A DNA stretch of 64,000 bases, taken from NCBI RefSeq assembly GCF_001027285.1, contig NZ_CP011509.1, positions 856,501 through 920,500 of the forward strand, written 5' to 3'. Under the pieces are notes generated by a model. That model saw nothing but the letters and a program-made list of their open reading frames with translations. It had not been told where the DNA came from and searched no databases. Source of the DNA: Archangium gephyra. Its GTDB lineage: Bacteria > Myxococcota > Myxococcia > Myxococcales > Myxococcaceae. A program made the position numbers and the translations under genes. Positions 1 through 7,268 of the stretch are shown here, one piece after another (the first letter of the stretch is position 1; each line of letters starts with the position of its first letter).

Positions 1-1283
1 TTGTGCAGCGCCGCCCGAAGCTGGCGCACCACCTCGCGTGGCACCCGCGCTGCGGGCTGGCCCTTGGCGGCCTCGTTCACCACCAACCCCGTCACCACCT
101 GCCGGTTCCCCGGACGCATCACCCGCGTCTTGTCCGGGTGCACCCGGAAGCCCTCCGCCTCCAGCACCTTCTCCACCCGGGCGATCAGCACCGCCACCGG
201 TGCCTCCGTCTTCCCCCGGCTCCTCCTCCAGGAGAACGTCATGTCGTCCGCGTAGCGCGTGTACGTGAAGCCCAGCCGCCTCGACAGCGCCGACAGCCGC
301 TTGTCCAGGCGCAGGCACAGCGCGTTCGTAATCCCCGGAGACGTCGGCGCTCCCTGCGGCAGCGCGCGAGGCCCCTTCGCCACGTACAGCGTCTTGCCGC
401 GGAACTGCACCACCTCGCGCGGTGCCTCGGTGGCCATCAGCGCGAGCAACGTCGCCGTGCTCTCCGCGAGCCCGCCCTTGCGCAACAGGCCCTTCACCCG
501 CTGCCACGTCACCGAGGGGAAGAAGTCCTTGATGTCCATCTTCACCACCACGTCCGCGGCCTTGTGCGCCAGCGCGTTGGTGACGATGGAGCGTCCCGCC
601 ACGAAGCCGTGCGCCGCGCCGTGCACCGGCAGCCGCTCGACGACGTTGGCGAGCACCCAGCGCTGCGCCTCCTTCAGCTCCTTCTTCGGCGAGGTGATGG
701 TCCGCTTCCCACCGTCGCGCTTGGGAATCTCCCAGCTGCGGTAGTGCGTCCCCGTGTCCACCTCGCGGTGGTAGGAGAACCAGCGCAGCCGCGACACGCT
801 CAGCCCCAGCGCCTTCGCGAGCGTCTGCGCCGACTCCAGCTCCGGCAGCCCGTTGGACTTCGCCCGCTCCTCGCGGTCCTTCAGGTCGAACTTGTCCGGG
901 CCGCCCGCCTCCTCCCAGTGCACCCCCGCGCCCAGGTGGTTGATGTGCGCGGTGCGCCACGCCTCCCACGCCAGACGCTTCAGCGCGCGGCGCTCGGCGG
1001 CCTCGGCCTTCTTCTTCTCCTTCCAGGCGTTCTTCTCTTTTTCGGAGAGTCCGCTCGGATCCTCGTGCTCGGGTGCGAGCCCCTTGGCCTTGAGCTCGGC
1101 CTCGACCCACGCCTCCTGGCCGCCGGCCTCCTCAATCGCCTTCCAGCGGGCGAGCCGGGCCTGCTCCTCGCGCTGGGAGACTTCGCGCTGGGCCACGACG
1201 TTGGCCGGGGCGGCGGCGGGAGCGGGGGAGGGCACGACCACGGGGGCCGCGGCGGGGACGAACGTCTCGAGCTTCGCGGTCAT
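1..1283 (-). CDS. Retron reverse transcriptase (C-terminus beyond window edge)
   Basis: Reads leftwards from ATG at 1283 with no stop before base 1; 427 codons are visible. The catalytic YADD box is at residues 344-347 (bases 243-254). Upstream of it are the palm motifs DIKDFFPS and LPQGAPTSP, and downstream the VTGLVVN segment, all typical of retron reverse transcriptases. The first ~150 residues are Ala/Pro-rich and then charged, as in the long Mx162-type enzymes of about 485 residues, so perhaps 60 residues are missing here. The enzyme primes from the 2'-OH of a guanosine in its own RNA to make branched msDNA. The msr-msd locus lies immediately upstream on the same strand at 1334-1613. The family assignment is seen in the sequence; the Mx162/Sa163 affinity is inferred from length and layout. 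Confidence 0.93.
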   Translation of the reverse strand, partial: MTAKLETFVPAAAPVVVPSPAPAAAPANVVAQREVSQREEQARLARWKAIEEAGGQEAWVEAELKAKGLAPEHEDPSGLSEKEKNAWKEKKKAEAAERRALKRLAWEAWRTAHINHLGAGVHWEEAGGPDKFDLKDREERAKSNGLPELESAQTLAKALGLSVSRLRWFSYHREVDTGTHYRSWEIPKRDGGKRTITSPKKELKEAQRWVLANVVERLPVHGAAHGFVAGRSIVTNALAHKAADVVVKMDIKDFFPSVTWQRVKGLLRKGGLAESTATLLALMATEAPREVVQFRGKTLYVAKGPRALPQGAPTSPGITNALCLRLDKRLSALSRRLGFTYTRYADDMTFSWRRSRGKTEAPVAVLIARVEKVLEAEGFRVHPDKTRVMRPGNRQVVTGLVVNEAAKGQPAARVPREVVRQLRAALH

Positions 1284-1333
1284 CACAGCACCTCGTTGAT
1301 GCGAGGAGGCGTCAGGGGGGGACGGACGGGACG

Positions 1334-1359
1334 GCGCGAGCGGTCGAGAGAGGCCTGGA
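1334..1359 (-). repeat. Retron inverted repeat a2
   Basis: Downstream arm of the retron's flanking inverted repeat, pairing with 1588-1613. It lies 50 bases before the reverse transcriptase start codon. Confidence 0.85.
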
Positions 1360-1396
1360 ACCACCACCTGCTCACCTGGGGCACGGTAGCCTCACC

Positions 1397-1497
1397 GGCT
1401 CTCCCCGGTAGAGGGGTCTAGGCCTCTTGGGGAAACAGCGGTTGCGTTGTTGGCTCCGCTCCCCGAGAGGCCTAGACCCCTCTACCGGGAGAGAGCC
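1397..1497 (-). repeat. msd long hairpin
   Basis: Nearly perfect inverted repeat with arms 1397-1433 and 1460-1497 and a 26-base loop. It folds into the long duplex of the msDNA. There is no T-run after it and it sits inside the a1/a2 repeats, so it is the msd stem rather than a terminator. Confidence 0.85.
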
Positions 1498-1587
1498 AAG
1501 AACAGGCTACCTTGCGGAGAGTGTCCTGCGTTGCATCCAGAGCGGCGCAGCGCCGCTCCCGCGCTCGAGGCGCGAAGGCTGATGCTT

Positions 1588-1613
1588 TCCGGACCTCTCT
1601 CGACCACTCGCGC
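1588..1613 (-). repeat. Retron inverted repeat a1
   Basis: Upstream arm of the retron's flanking inverted repeat. It is complementary to 1334-1359 at 23 of 26 positions. Pairing of a1 with a2 in the transcript is what primes reverse transcription in known retrons. Confidence 0.85.
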
Positions 1614-1727
1614 TACCTGGCGCGTTTGCCGTGCGTCGTCGCGTCCACCCCTCCCGGCCGCGTGGGTCGCGGCCAGATGACAGCCGGGATTTCTACACCA
1701 TCCCATCGGCCGAGTCGATGAACGGCG

Positions 1728-2459
1728 TCATTCATTCCAGGGACGCAGGGGGGTGAGGAGGCCGGCCCGGGCGAGGCGCTCGGAGACGTCGCGGGCCAGC
1801 GCCACGTGGGCGGGGTTGGAGGCGGTGAGGCGCTCGGGGGTGAGGATGACGAGCGTGCCCTTGTCCTCCACGGGCTCGGTGTGGACGGGGGCGGGGAGGG
1901 GCGGCAGCGGGCCGCGGCGGTGGGAGAAGTACGTGAGCCAGCCGATGAAGGTGTCGCCCGGCGTTGATTCTGGCCACACCTCATCGTGAAGCTCATGGGA
2001 GGTGGCGACGCCCCACTCGGGTTCGAAGGCCACGGCCATGGCTCGGAGTATGCGGGCGAGGACGGGGGCTTGGAGCATGCGCTCCTCGGCGGGGCCTTCC
2101 GCGGGTGGGTCGAAGAGGCACAAATTGGAGAGCGAGTCGGATGCGTCACCGCAGAGCAGGGAGAGGCTGCTTGCCGCTTCGTGGGTGACCCCGTTCCATC
2201 CTCTCAGCGAAAAGCCGTCCGTGGCGAAGCGTCCTTCTTTCTGTTCTTGCTGGTGGAAGAGCTTCGTGAGACTCGCCTCATCGGTTTCGAAGCGGTGCTT
2301 CAGCGCCTGCTCGAGGGTTCTGCCCTTTTTGAACCAACTGATGAGGCTCGGGTCACATGCGGCGAGCAGGCTGAAGAAGGCTTCCGCCCGATGCGCGCAC
2401 TCCTCGGCCGTCTCTCGCCGTGCCAGCCAGTACGCTCCAACGTAATACGTTTCTTTCAT
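1728..2459 (-). CDS. Imm52-family immunity protein
   Basis: A 243-residue cytoplasmic protein starting MKETYYVGAYW and carrying the conserved GWNGVTHEA and WGVATSHELHDE segments that I recognise as Imm52. Imm52 proteins neutralise Tox-REase-5 nuclease toxins, and exactly such a toxin lies upstream. The ATG at 2459 overlaps the toxin stop by 4 bases (ATGA), so the two are translationally coupled. No signal peptide is visible, as expected for an antidote to a nuclease entering the cytoplasm. The retron a1 repeat begins 114 bases after the stop codon. Confidence 0.85.
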   Translation of the reverse strand: MKETYYVGAYWLARRETAEECAHRAEAFFSLLAACDPSLISWFKKGRTLEQALKHRFETDEASLTKLFHQQEQKEGRFATDGFSLRGWNGVTHEAASSLSLLCGDASDSLSNLCLFDPPAEGPAEERMLQAPVLARILRAMAVAFEPEWGVATSHELHDEVWPESTPGDTFIGWLTYFSHRRGPLPPLPAPVHTEPVEDKGTLVILTPERLTASNPAHVALARDVSERLARAGLLTPLRPWNE

Positions 2460-3556
2460 GGGAGGACCTCGATCCTCTTGTCGAGGCGATTGGCTTTGAG
2501 CAGCTTTCGCATGAGAGCCGAGACATCCTGCTCGGCGAAATGCCACCGGATGGGAGTGCTTCCTGCTGCTTTGAGCTGTCTCTTGGCCTGCTCGAGCATC
2601 TCATCAAGGCCTTCGAACCATGGCTTGCCCTGCATCTTCTCCAGAAGCGCCTTGTAGCCGGGACCTTTGACCTCCAGGAGCACGCCGTCCTTGAAGCCAT
2701 CGAAGTCCACGAAGTCCTTGGGGCCCGGGCCGGTGCGGACACGGTAGACCCAGCCCTCTGGGGCGCCCGTCATCTCGTACTGGAAGCGCCTGGCCTCATC
2801 GCTCATGCTCTCGGCCTTCTGAGTCCACTGGCCGGGTCCCGCAGGGGGCGGAGGCCAGGTCGGGGTGCTTCCGCCTGCATTGCCGCCCTGTGCCATGAGG
2901 ACGATGGAGACCGGTGTGGCTCCGGCTCCGACCACTGCTGTCACGGCTCCGGCAGGGACCGCCACCTCGTGCACCGCCAACGTGCCCCTGGCCGATAGGG
3001 TGAGCACCGGCAGCTTCGTGGCCGAGGCCAGTCTCGGTCCCACCGTGGCAGCACCTCCCTGGAGTGTCATCAGGTGCGTGGTCAGCCGTGATGCCTCGCG
3101 AATCTGGTCCTCCAGGTTCATCGCTCCATAGCGGGCGAAGTACTCGGCGTACAACTCCCCTTGCTGGAGCGTGGGCTGACCCAGCCAGGAGATGGGCGTG
3201 CCGGTGAGCGCCACGGCGCAGTAGCCATCCGGCCGGGCCACCACCAGGGGACGGAAGCGCGCGGTGCGGGCGAGCAACTCGGCGTAGGGCAGGGGGGTGG
3301 CGGATGCCTCGCGGAGCAGTCGCGCCAGGGTGGTGCGGGGCGCGAAGGTCCTCAGGTTGGCGGGGCCGTCCACGAGCCCACGCCAGAGGGCCTGGGCCTT
3401 CTCTGGGGTGAGCGATTGGCCCGGAGCCAGATGGACGGATTGCGGAAGTCCGCTGTGCCGCAGGAGCACCTGGAAGTCATCCGGCTCGGCGGCGAGCGCA
3501 CTGGAGGCCAGCAGCAGCACGGTGGCCAGGAGCGCGGCGAGTATCGGAAACCTCAT
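2456..3556 (-). CDS. Secreted Tox-REase-5 domain toxin
   Basis: A 366-residue protein. The ATG at 3556 is preferred over a much longer in-frame extension because it begins a clear type I signal peptide (MRFPILAALL to SALA-A, ~23 residues). A hydrophobic Gly/Ala/Val stretch lies near residues 185-205 and a Pro-rich linker near 220-235. The C-terminal ~130 residues form a restriction-endonuclease-fold toxin domain: FQYEMTGAPEGW, then acidic residues near 284-290 and the E-V-K triad at 295-297 followed by GPGY. This fits Tox-REase-5, a DNA-cleaving polymorphic toxin. The Imm52 gene immediately downstream supports the call. How it is delivered is unknown; there is no lipobox and no obvious T6SS or Rhs region. 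Confidence 0.82.
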   Translation of the reverse strand: MRFPILAALLATVLLLASSALAAEPDDFQVLLRHSGLPQSVHLAPGQSLTPEKAQALWRGLVDGPANLRTFAPRTTLARLLREASATPLPYAELLARTARFRPLVVARPDGYCAVALTGTPISWLGQPTLQQGELYAEYFARYGAMNLEDQIREASRLTTHLMTLQGGAATVGPRLASATKLPVLTLSARGTLAVHEVAVPAGAVTAVVGAGATPVSIVLMAQGGNAGGSTPTWPPPPAGPGQWTQKAESMSDEARRFQYEMTGAPEGWVYRVRTGPGPKDFVDFDGFKDGVLLEVKGPGYKALLEKMQGKPWFEGLDEMLEQAKRQLKAAGSTPIRWHFAEQDVSALMRKLLKANRLDKRIEVLP

Positions 3557-3673
3557 GGGCTCACGCTGACACGTGCCGCATGTGACAACCACACGCTGGC
3601 TGTGTGGCTGAACGGTGTCATTCCCGCCAGGGCCGCGGTTGGGCGGAGGTGGGGGTGGAGGTAGAAGGCGCCC

Positions 3674-5452
3674 ATGAGCAAATGGGGACAGGCGACGTTC
3701 TTCCGGACCAGCAACCTCGATGCACTCGAGCGTGCCATCCGCGACCTCTGCCTGGCAGAGGGACTCGTGGCGGCGCCCTACGTGCGACGCAAGCGCGAGA
3801 CCTGGGACCGGATGCAATACGGGACGGGGGCGACCTCCGACCGGTGGGCTCTGGCGATTGGGGTCGGCCAGGGCGGCTGGACCGCCGTCAAGACCGCGCC
3901 GCTCGAATTGCTCGCGGAGCCAGGGCCTTCGGGTGAGCATCGGCTCGGCATTCTCGCACGCGTCCTCCAGTGTGAGGCCCTGCACGTGTCGCTCTATGAG
4001 GGCATTGCGATGGCGATCGTGCAGGCCGCGCCGACGGGAGAGGTCGTGCTGTCGGGTTACACGATGGACGGTCCGAGCTTCCACGGTGTCGAAATCGCCG
4101 AGGAGCATCTCAGACCCAGAATCCGATACGTCGACGTGCCGCCCTCCGTCCACGAGGCGCTCGAGCGCTCCCTCTCCGATGGCTTCGATGAGCTGCTCGA
4201 CCGGCTCGGCAACCCGGAATGGGTCGATGTCCCAGGCGCGCTGATCAAGGGCGAAGAGGTGCCGTCCGCACGTGTGTCGTCGTTCGTGCGTCCCGAACTC
4301 GACACGATGCCGCCACTGGGAGTGACGTTCGCGGTGGAGGAGCATCCGCTCGGCACACGGTACGTGCTCGACGGTGGAGTGTGGGTGGATGACAGCACCC
4401 TCGATGCGGCCAATGCGGAGGTGGGGGCTGCGTTCGTGCGCAAGGTGGCGCGCTGGCTCGACATGCCGGTCACGCTCGAACCCGGTGTGCCTCGCTCCGT
4501 ATTTTGCGTGCGCGCGGCGCCGAGTGAGAGCGTGCGGCGTGTCGGCGTCGAGACGGAGGTGCTGTCCATCGGGTCCCGTGAGGGCGCCGAGCTCCTCCTC
4601 CACTCCGCACGAGGCGTCGGCATCGCCGAACTCGCGGAGCGCAGCCCGTACCAGCGGCGGCGCCTCGTCGATGTCCTCGCGCGTGCGCTCGTCGGTGTTC
4701 GTGTGAACGCCGACACGGCATACCGTGGCTTCAAGCGCGTCGTCACGGAGCCGACGCCGCAAGCCTTTGGTGCATTCGCGGACGAGCGCCTCGTCACGGC
4801 ATGGTGGCGGCGAGGCAGGTCGGCCATCTTGATCGAGGGCCGGGAACTCTTCGAGCTACCGGGGCTCTGCACGGCCATGGCTGGCATGCCGGGGCGGGTC
4901 GCCCTCGCGCTCGTCACGCCGAGCTTTGTCAACGGGAACTCCCAAGGGTATGGGCATGACGATGCCGTGGTCATCGTCGTCATCGACGTCAACACGGGCG
5001 AGGTGCAGGAGGTGCTTCGTAGCGGCGCGGGCCTGACGTTCGGGTTCACGCACCTGTGCTTCGCGGGTGACGTGCTCGGTGTCCGGGCCGAGCGCGATAG
5101 AACGCCAGTCATCGTGACGCTCGACCGTGGCAAATGGGAGGAGCATCCAGGCGACTTCCCACAGTGGATGCGCGAGGCGCTCCGAGCCCCGCCCACGGTC
5201 GATGACCTCTACTCGTCGTATGAGGTGCCGATCCTATGGGCCGGGCCGCATGCGGTCGTGGTCGGGCGCACGTACGAGAGAGCGTCGCTGGCCGTGCTCG
5301 ACCTGCATACGAAGCAGCGGCGCCCCCTGTTCGACTCGGAGGGCCTCGAGCCGCTCGCGTGCTCCGAGAGCGGCTCGCGGTGCCTCGCGAGAGGCGGTGC
5401 GCGGGGACTCTTCGCCGGGAGCGCTACACCGCCCCGCCCACCGAGTCGATGA
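3674..5452 (+). CDS. Hypothetical protein, 592 residues
   Basis: A soluble protein I do not recognise, with no signal peptide, membrane segment or catalytic motif that I can name. The ATG at 3674 has a strong ribosome site (GGAGGT at about 3656-3661). The second half contains strand-rich segments such as GYGHDDAVVIVVIDVNTGEV and AVVVGRTYERASLAVLDLHT, which look like propeller blades, but this is only an impression. The last ~25 residues become Arg/Pro/Ala-rich, and the gene overlaps the convergent SWIM gene by 29 bases, so the natural C-terminus may be slightly altered. It lies between the Tox-REase-5/Imm52 pair and the SWIM/HEAT pair but on the opposite strand to both. Confidence 0.7.
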   Translation: MSKWGQATFFRTSNLDALERAIRDLCLAEGLVAAPYVRRKRETWDRMQYGTGATSDRWALAIGVGQGGWTAVKTAPLELLAEPGPSGEHRLGILARVLQCEALHVSLYEGIAMAIVQAAPTGEVVLSGYTMDGPSFHGVEIAEEHLRPRIRYVDVPPSVHEALERSLSDGFDELLDRLGNPEWVDVPGALIKGEEVPSARVSSFVRPELDTMPPLGVTFAVEEHPLGTRYVLDGGVWVDDSTLDAANAEVGAAFVRKVARWLDMPVTLEPGVPRSVFCVRAAPSESVRRVGVETEVLSIGSREGAELLLHSARGVGIAELAERSPYQRRRLVDVLARALVGVRVNADTAYRGFKRVVTEPTPQAFGAFADERLVTAWWRRGRSAILIEGRELFELPGLCTAMAGMPGRVALALVTPSFVNGNSQGYGHDDAVVIVVIDVNTGEVQEVLRSGAGLTFGFTHLCFAGDVLGVRAERDRTPVIVTLDRGKWEEHPGDFPQWMREALRAPPTVDDLYSSYEVPILWAGPHAVVVGRTYERASLAVLDLHTKQRRPLFDSEGLEPLACSESGSRCLARGGARGLFAGSATPPRPPSR

Positions 5453-7268
5453 AGCCCTCGGCGGCCAGTGACTCGAGGCGCGCGAAGTAGGCCGTGCGGG
5501 CCTCGCCGTCCGTGTCGAACCACAGCCGCTGGTGGCGCTGCTCGCCCAGGCGCGGGCCCCACTCCACCGACACCAGCTTGCCGTCCAGGGACACCCGGTA
5601 CACCTGCTCCAGGCCCGCCTCGTCGCGCCGCACGTACGAGCGCGTCTCCGCCCGGATTTGCGCCCGTCCCTTCGGCGTCTGCCGCAGTGCCTCCTCCTGC
5701 GCCCGCTGCCGCGCGTACGCCAGCCGCAGCGCGATCATGTGCTCGCACGGGCCCTCGCGCATTCCCGAGCGCCGGTAGGGCGGACAGCCGCAGCTCGCCT
5801 CGCGCACCCGGCCCTCCAAATCCAACATGAACCCGGGGAAGAAGCTGCGCACCGCCTCGCGGTCCACCACCTCGCCGCTCAGCCGCGTGCCCACGCCCAC
5901 CACCTCGTGCACCTTGGTGAGCTTCACCTCGCCCGCGCCCGGGCCGCCGTCGCCCAGCAGCCGGTGCGCCCGCTCCTCGCGCTCGTTGCCGTAGCGGATG
6001 ACGGCCTCGTCCACTGGCGTCGAGAGCAGCTCGCGCGGCCGGTACGTCCCCTTGGCGATGTCATACAGCACGCGCCCCCGCAGGCACTCGAGCTGCAACG
6101 CCCCGCGCACCGCGTCCTTCGGCGAGTCCGTCCCCGAGGCGAGCGCCTCGAAGCTCAGCGGGCCCTCCTTGCGCAGCCGGTTGCGCAGCTTCTCCGCGAG
6201 CCCGTCCGGCACCTCACGCGGCATGAGCGCATCGAAGGCCGCCGCGCTGGACCAGCCGCTCTCCGTCCACCCGGTGAGCGCGAGCGTCAGCGTCGCCGGG
6301 CCGAGCTCCATCACCCAGAACACCGGCAGGCCGGGCCCGAGCATCTGCACGCGCACGCCCTGCGCATGGGGCAACAGCCTCGCGAGGGCCGCGAGCCGCT
6401 GCCGCCCGAAGGTGCGCACCACCGCGGGCGCGCTGCCCTGGTACTTGGGCCCGTGGCACTCCAGCACCAGCTCCCACGGCTCCAGCACGAGCCTCGGCTG
6501 CATGCCGGGGACGAGCTCGAAGCGCAGGGCGCGCGGGGCCTTCTTCGCCTTCCGGGTGCGCAGCGCGAAGAGCAGGTTGTACAAATCAATCGGCGCCAGC
6601 GTGCAGGTGCTCGCCGGGAGCGTGGCGGCGGACTGCACCTGGAGGAAGCCGCGCAACCACGCATGCGGCACCTCCACGTTGCGTGGGGCGCGGGACTGGG
6701 CGCCACGCACGGGCAGCGCCACGTGGGCCTCCAGCGACACCGGCACGTAGGTGCGCAGCCGGTCCACCTTGGCCAGCAGATCCGCCGGCACGTCCAGGAA
6801 GGTGGAGCCGTGCGCGGCCTCTCGGCCCTCGAAGAGCGAGTTGTCGAAGGACAGGCGCGCATAGGCGCTCTCGTCGCGGGAGAACACCTCCAGCGACACC
6901 TGGTCCGGGTCCACGGTGAGGACAGGGTCCAGCACCGCGTCGGCCTTCTGCTCGCCCTCCAGCGACTGCTCCAGGAAGGCCTTCTGCGCCTCCCAGATTT
7001 GAGCCGTGGCGCGCTTGCCCTGCTTCATCAGGTACGCGAGGTACGCGGTGCGGTCCTTGCCCCGGTAGCGCAAGTCGCTGGCGAGGATGCCGAGCGTGGC
7101 GGCGAGCGCATCGCGGAAGAGCGCGGGCTCGCGCACCCGGCCGCGCACGCCCACGGTGCCGCGGGAGCCCTCCAGGGCCAGCTGGACGTGCGAGGCATTG
7201 GCGCCAGCGTCCACGTCACTCGTGGTGGCGTAGCGCAGCTCGACGGCGTGGTGGGTGGCGGTGCTCAC
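5424..7268 (-). CDS. SWIM zinc-finger protein
   Basis: A 614-residue protein. A GTG start at 7268 overlaps the stop of the upstream WD40-HEAT gene by 4 bases (GTGA), so the two are translationally coupled. Near the C-terminus is a SWIM zinc-binding motif, C-G-C at 493-495 and C-E-H at 508-510, within a segment beginning GRVREASCGC. SWIM domains bind DNA or protein and often accompany AAA, von Willebrand and HEAT proteins in multi-gene systems such as the E. coli yeh cluster (yehQ). The N-terminal ~450 residues resemble no domain I can name. The coupling implies it works in a complex with the giant HEAT protein. Confidence 0.8.
   Translation of the reverse strand: MSTATHHAVELRYATTSDVDAGANASHVQLALEGSRGTVGVRGRVREPALFRDALAATLGILASDLRYRGKDRTAYLAYLMKQGKRATAQIWEAQKAFLEQSLEGEQKADAVLDPVLTVDPDQVSLEVFSRDESAYARLSFDNSLFEGREAAHGSTFLDVPADLLAKVDRLRTYVPVSLEAHVALPVRGAQSRAPRNVEVPHAWLRGFLQVQSAATLPASTCTLAPIDLYNLLFALRTRKAKKAPRALRFELVPGMQPRLVLEPWELVLECHGPKYQGSAPAVVRTFGRQRLAALARLLPHAQGVRVQMLGPGLPVFWVMELGPATLTLALTGWTESGWSSAAAFDALMPREVPDGLAEKLRNRLRKEGPLSFEALASGTDSPKDAVRGALQLECLRGRVLYDIAKGTYRPRELLSTPVDEAVIRYGNEREERAHRLLGDGGPGAGEVKLTKVHEVVGVGTRLSGEVVDREAVRSFFPGFMLDLEGRVREASCGCPPYRRSGMREGPCEHMIALRLAYARQRAQEEALRQTPKGRAQIRAETRSYVRRDEAGLEQVYRVSLDGKLVSVEWGPRLGEQRHQRLWFDTDGEARTAYFARLESLAAEGFIDSVGGAV

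Larger units (their letters stand above)
1334..1613 (-). ncRNA. Retron msr-msd RNA
   Basis: The non-coding primer/template RNA of the retron, transcribed leftwards into the reverse transcriptase gene, which starts 50 bases further on. It is bounded by a 26-base inverted repeat pair (a1 at 1588-1613, a2 at 1334-1359; 3 mismatches). These arms would pair in the RNA and place the branching guanosine next to the msd 3' end. Inside, the msr part carries a short perfect hairpin at about 1540-1558. The msd part forms a very long stem (arms 1397-1433 and 1460-1497), extended by a second complementary pair at 1385-1392 and 1504-1511. A ~160-nt msDNA with one long hairpin is characteristic of myxobacterial Mx162 and Sa163. 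I did not assign the branching G or the exact msDNA ends. Confidence 0.88.

Noticed and set aside
1397-1497. A strong hairpin that could be an intrinsic terminator
   Set aside because: It is enclosed by the retron a1/a2 repeats, is far longer than a terminator stem and lacks a T-run; it is the msd.
3557-4762. A 402-codon upstream extension of the Tox-REase-5 toxin
   Set aside because: The extension lies opposite the plus-strand gene at 3674-5452 and would bury the signal peptide that starts at 3556.
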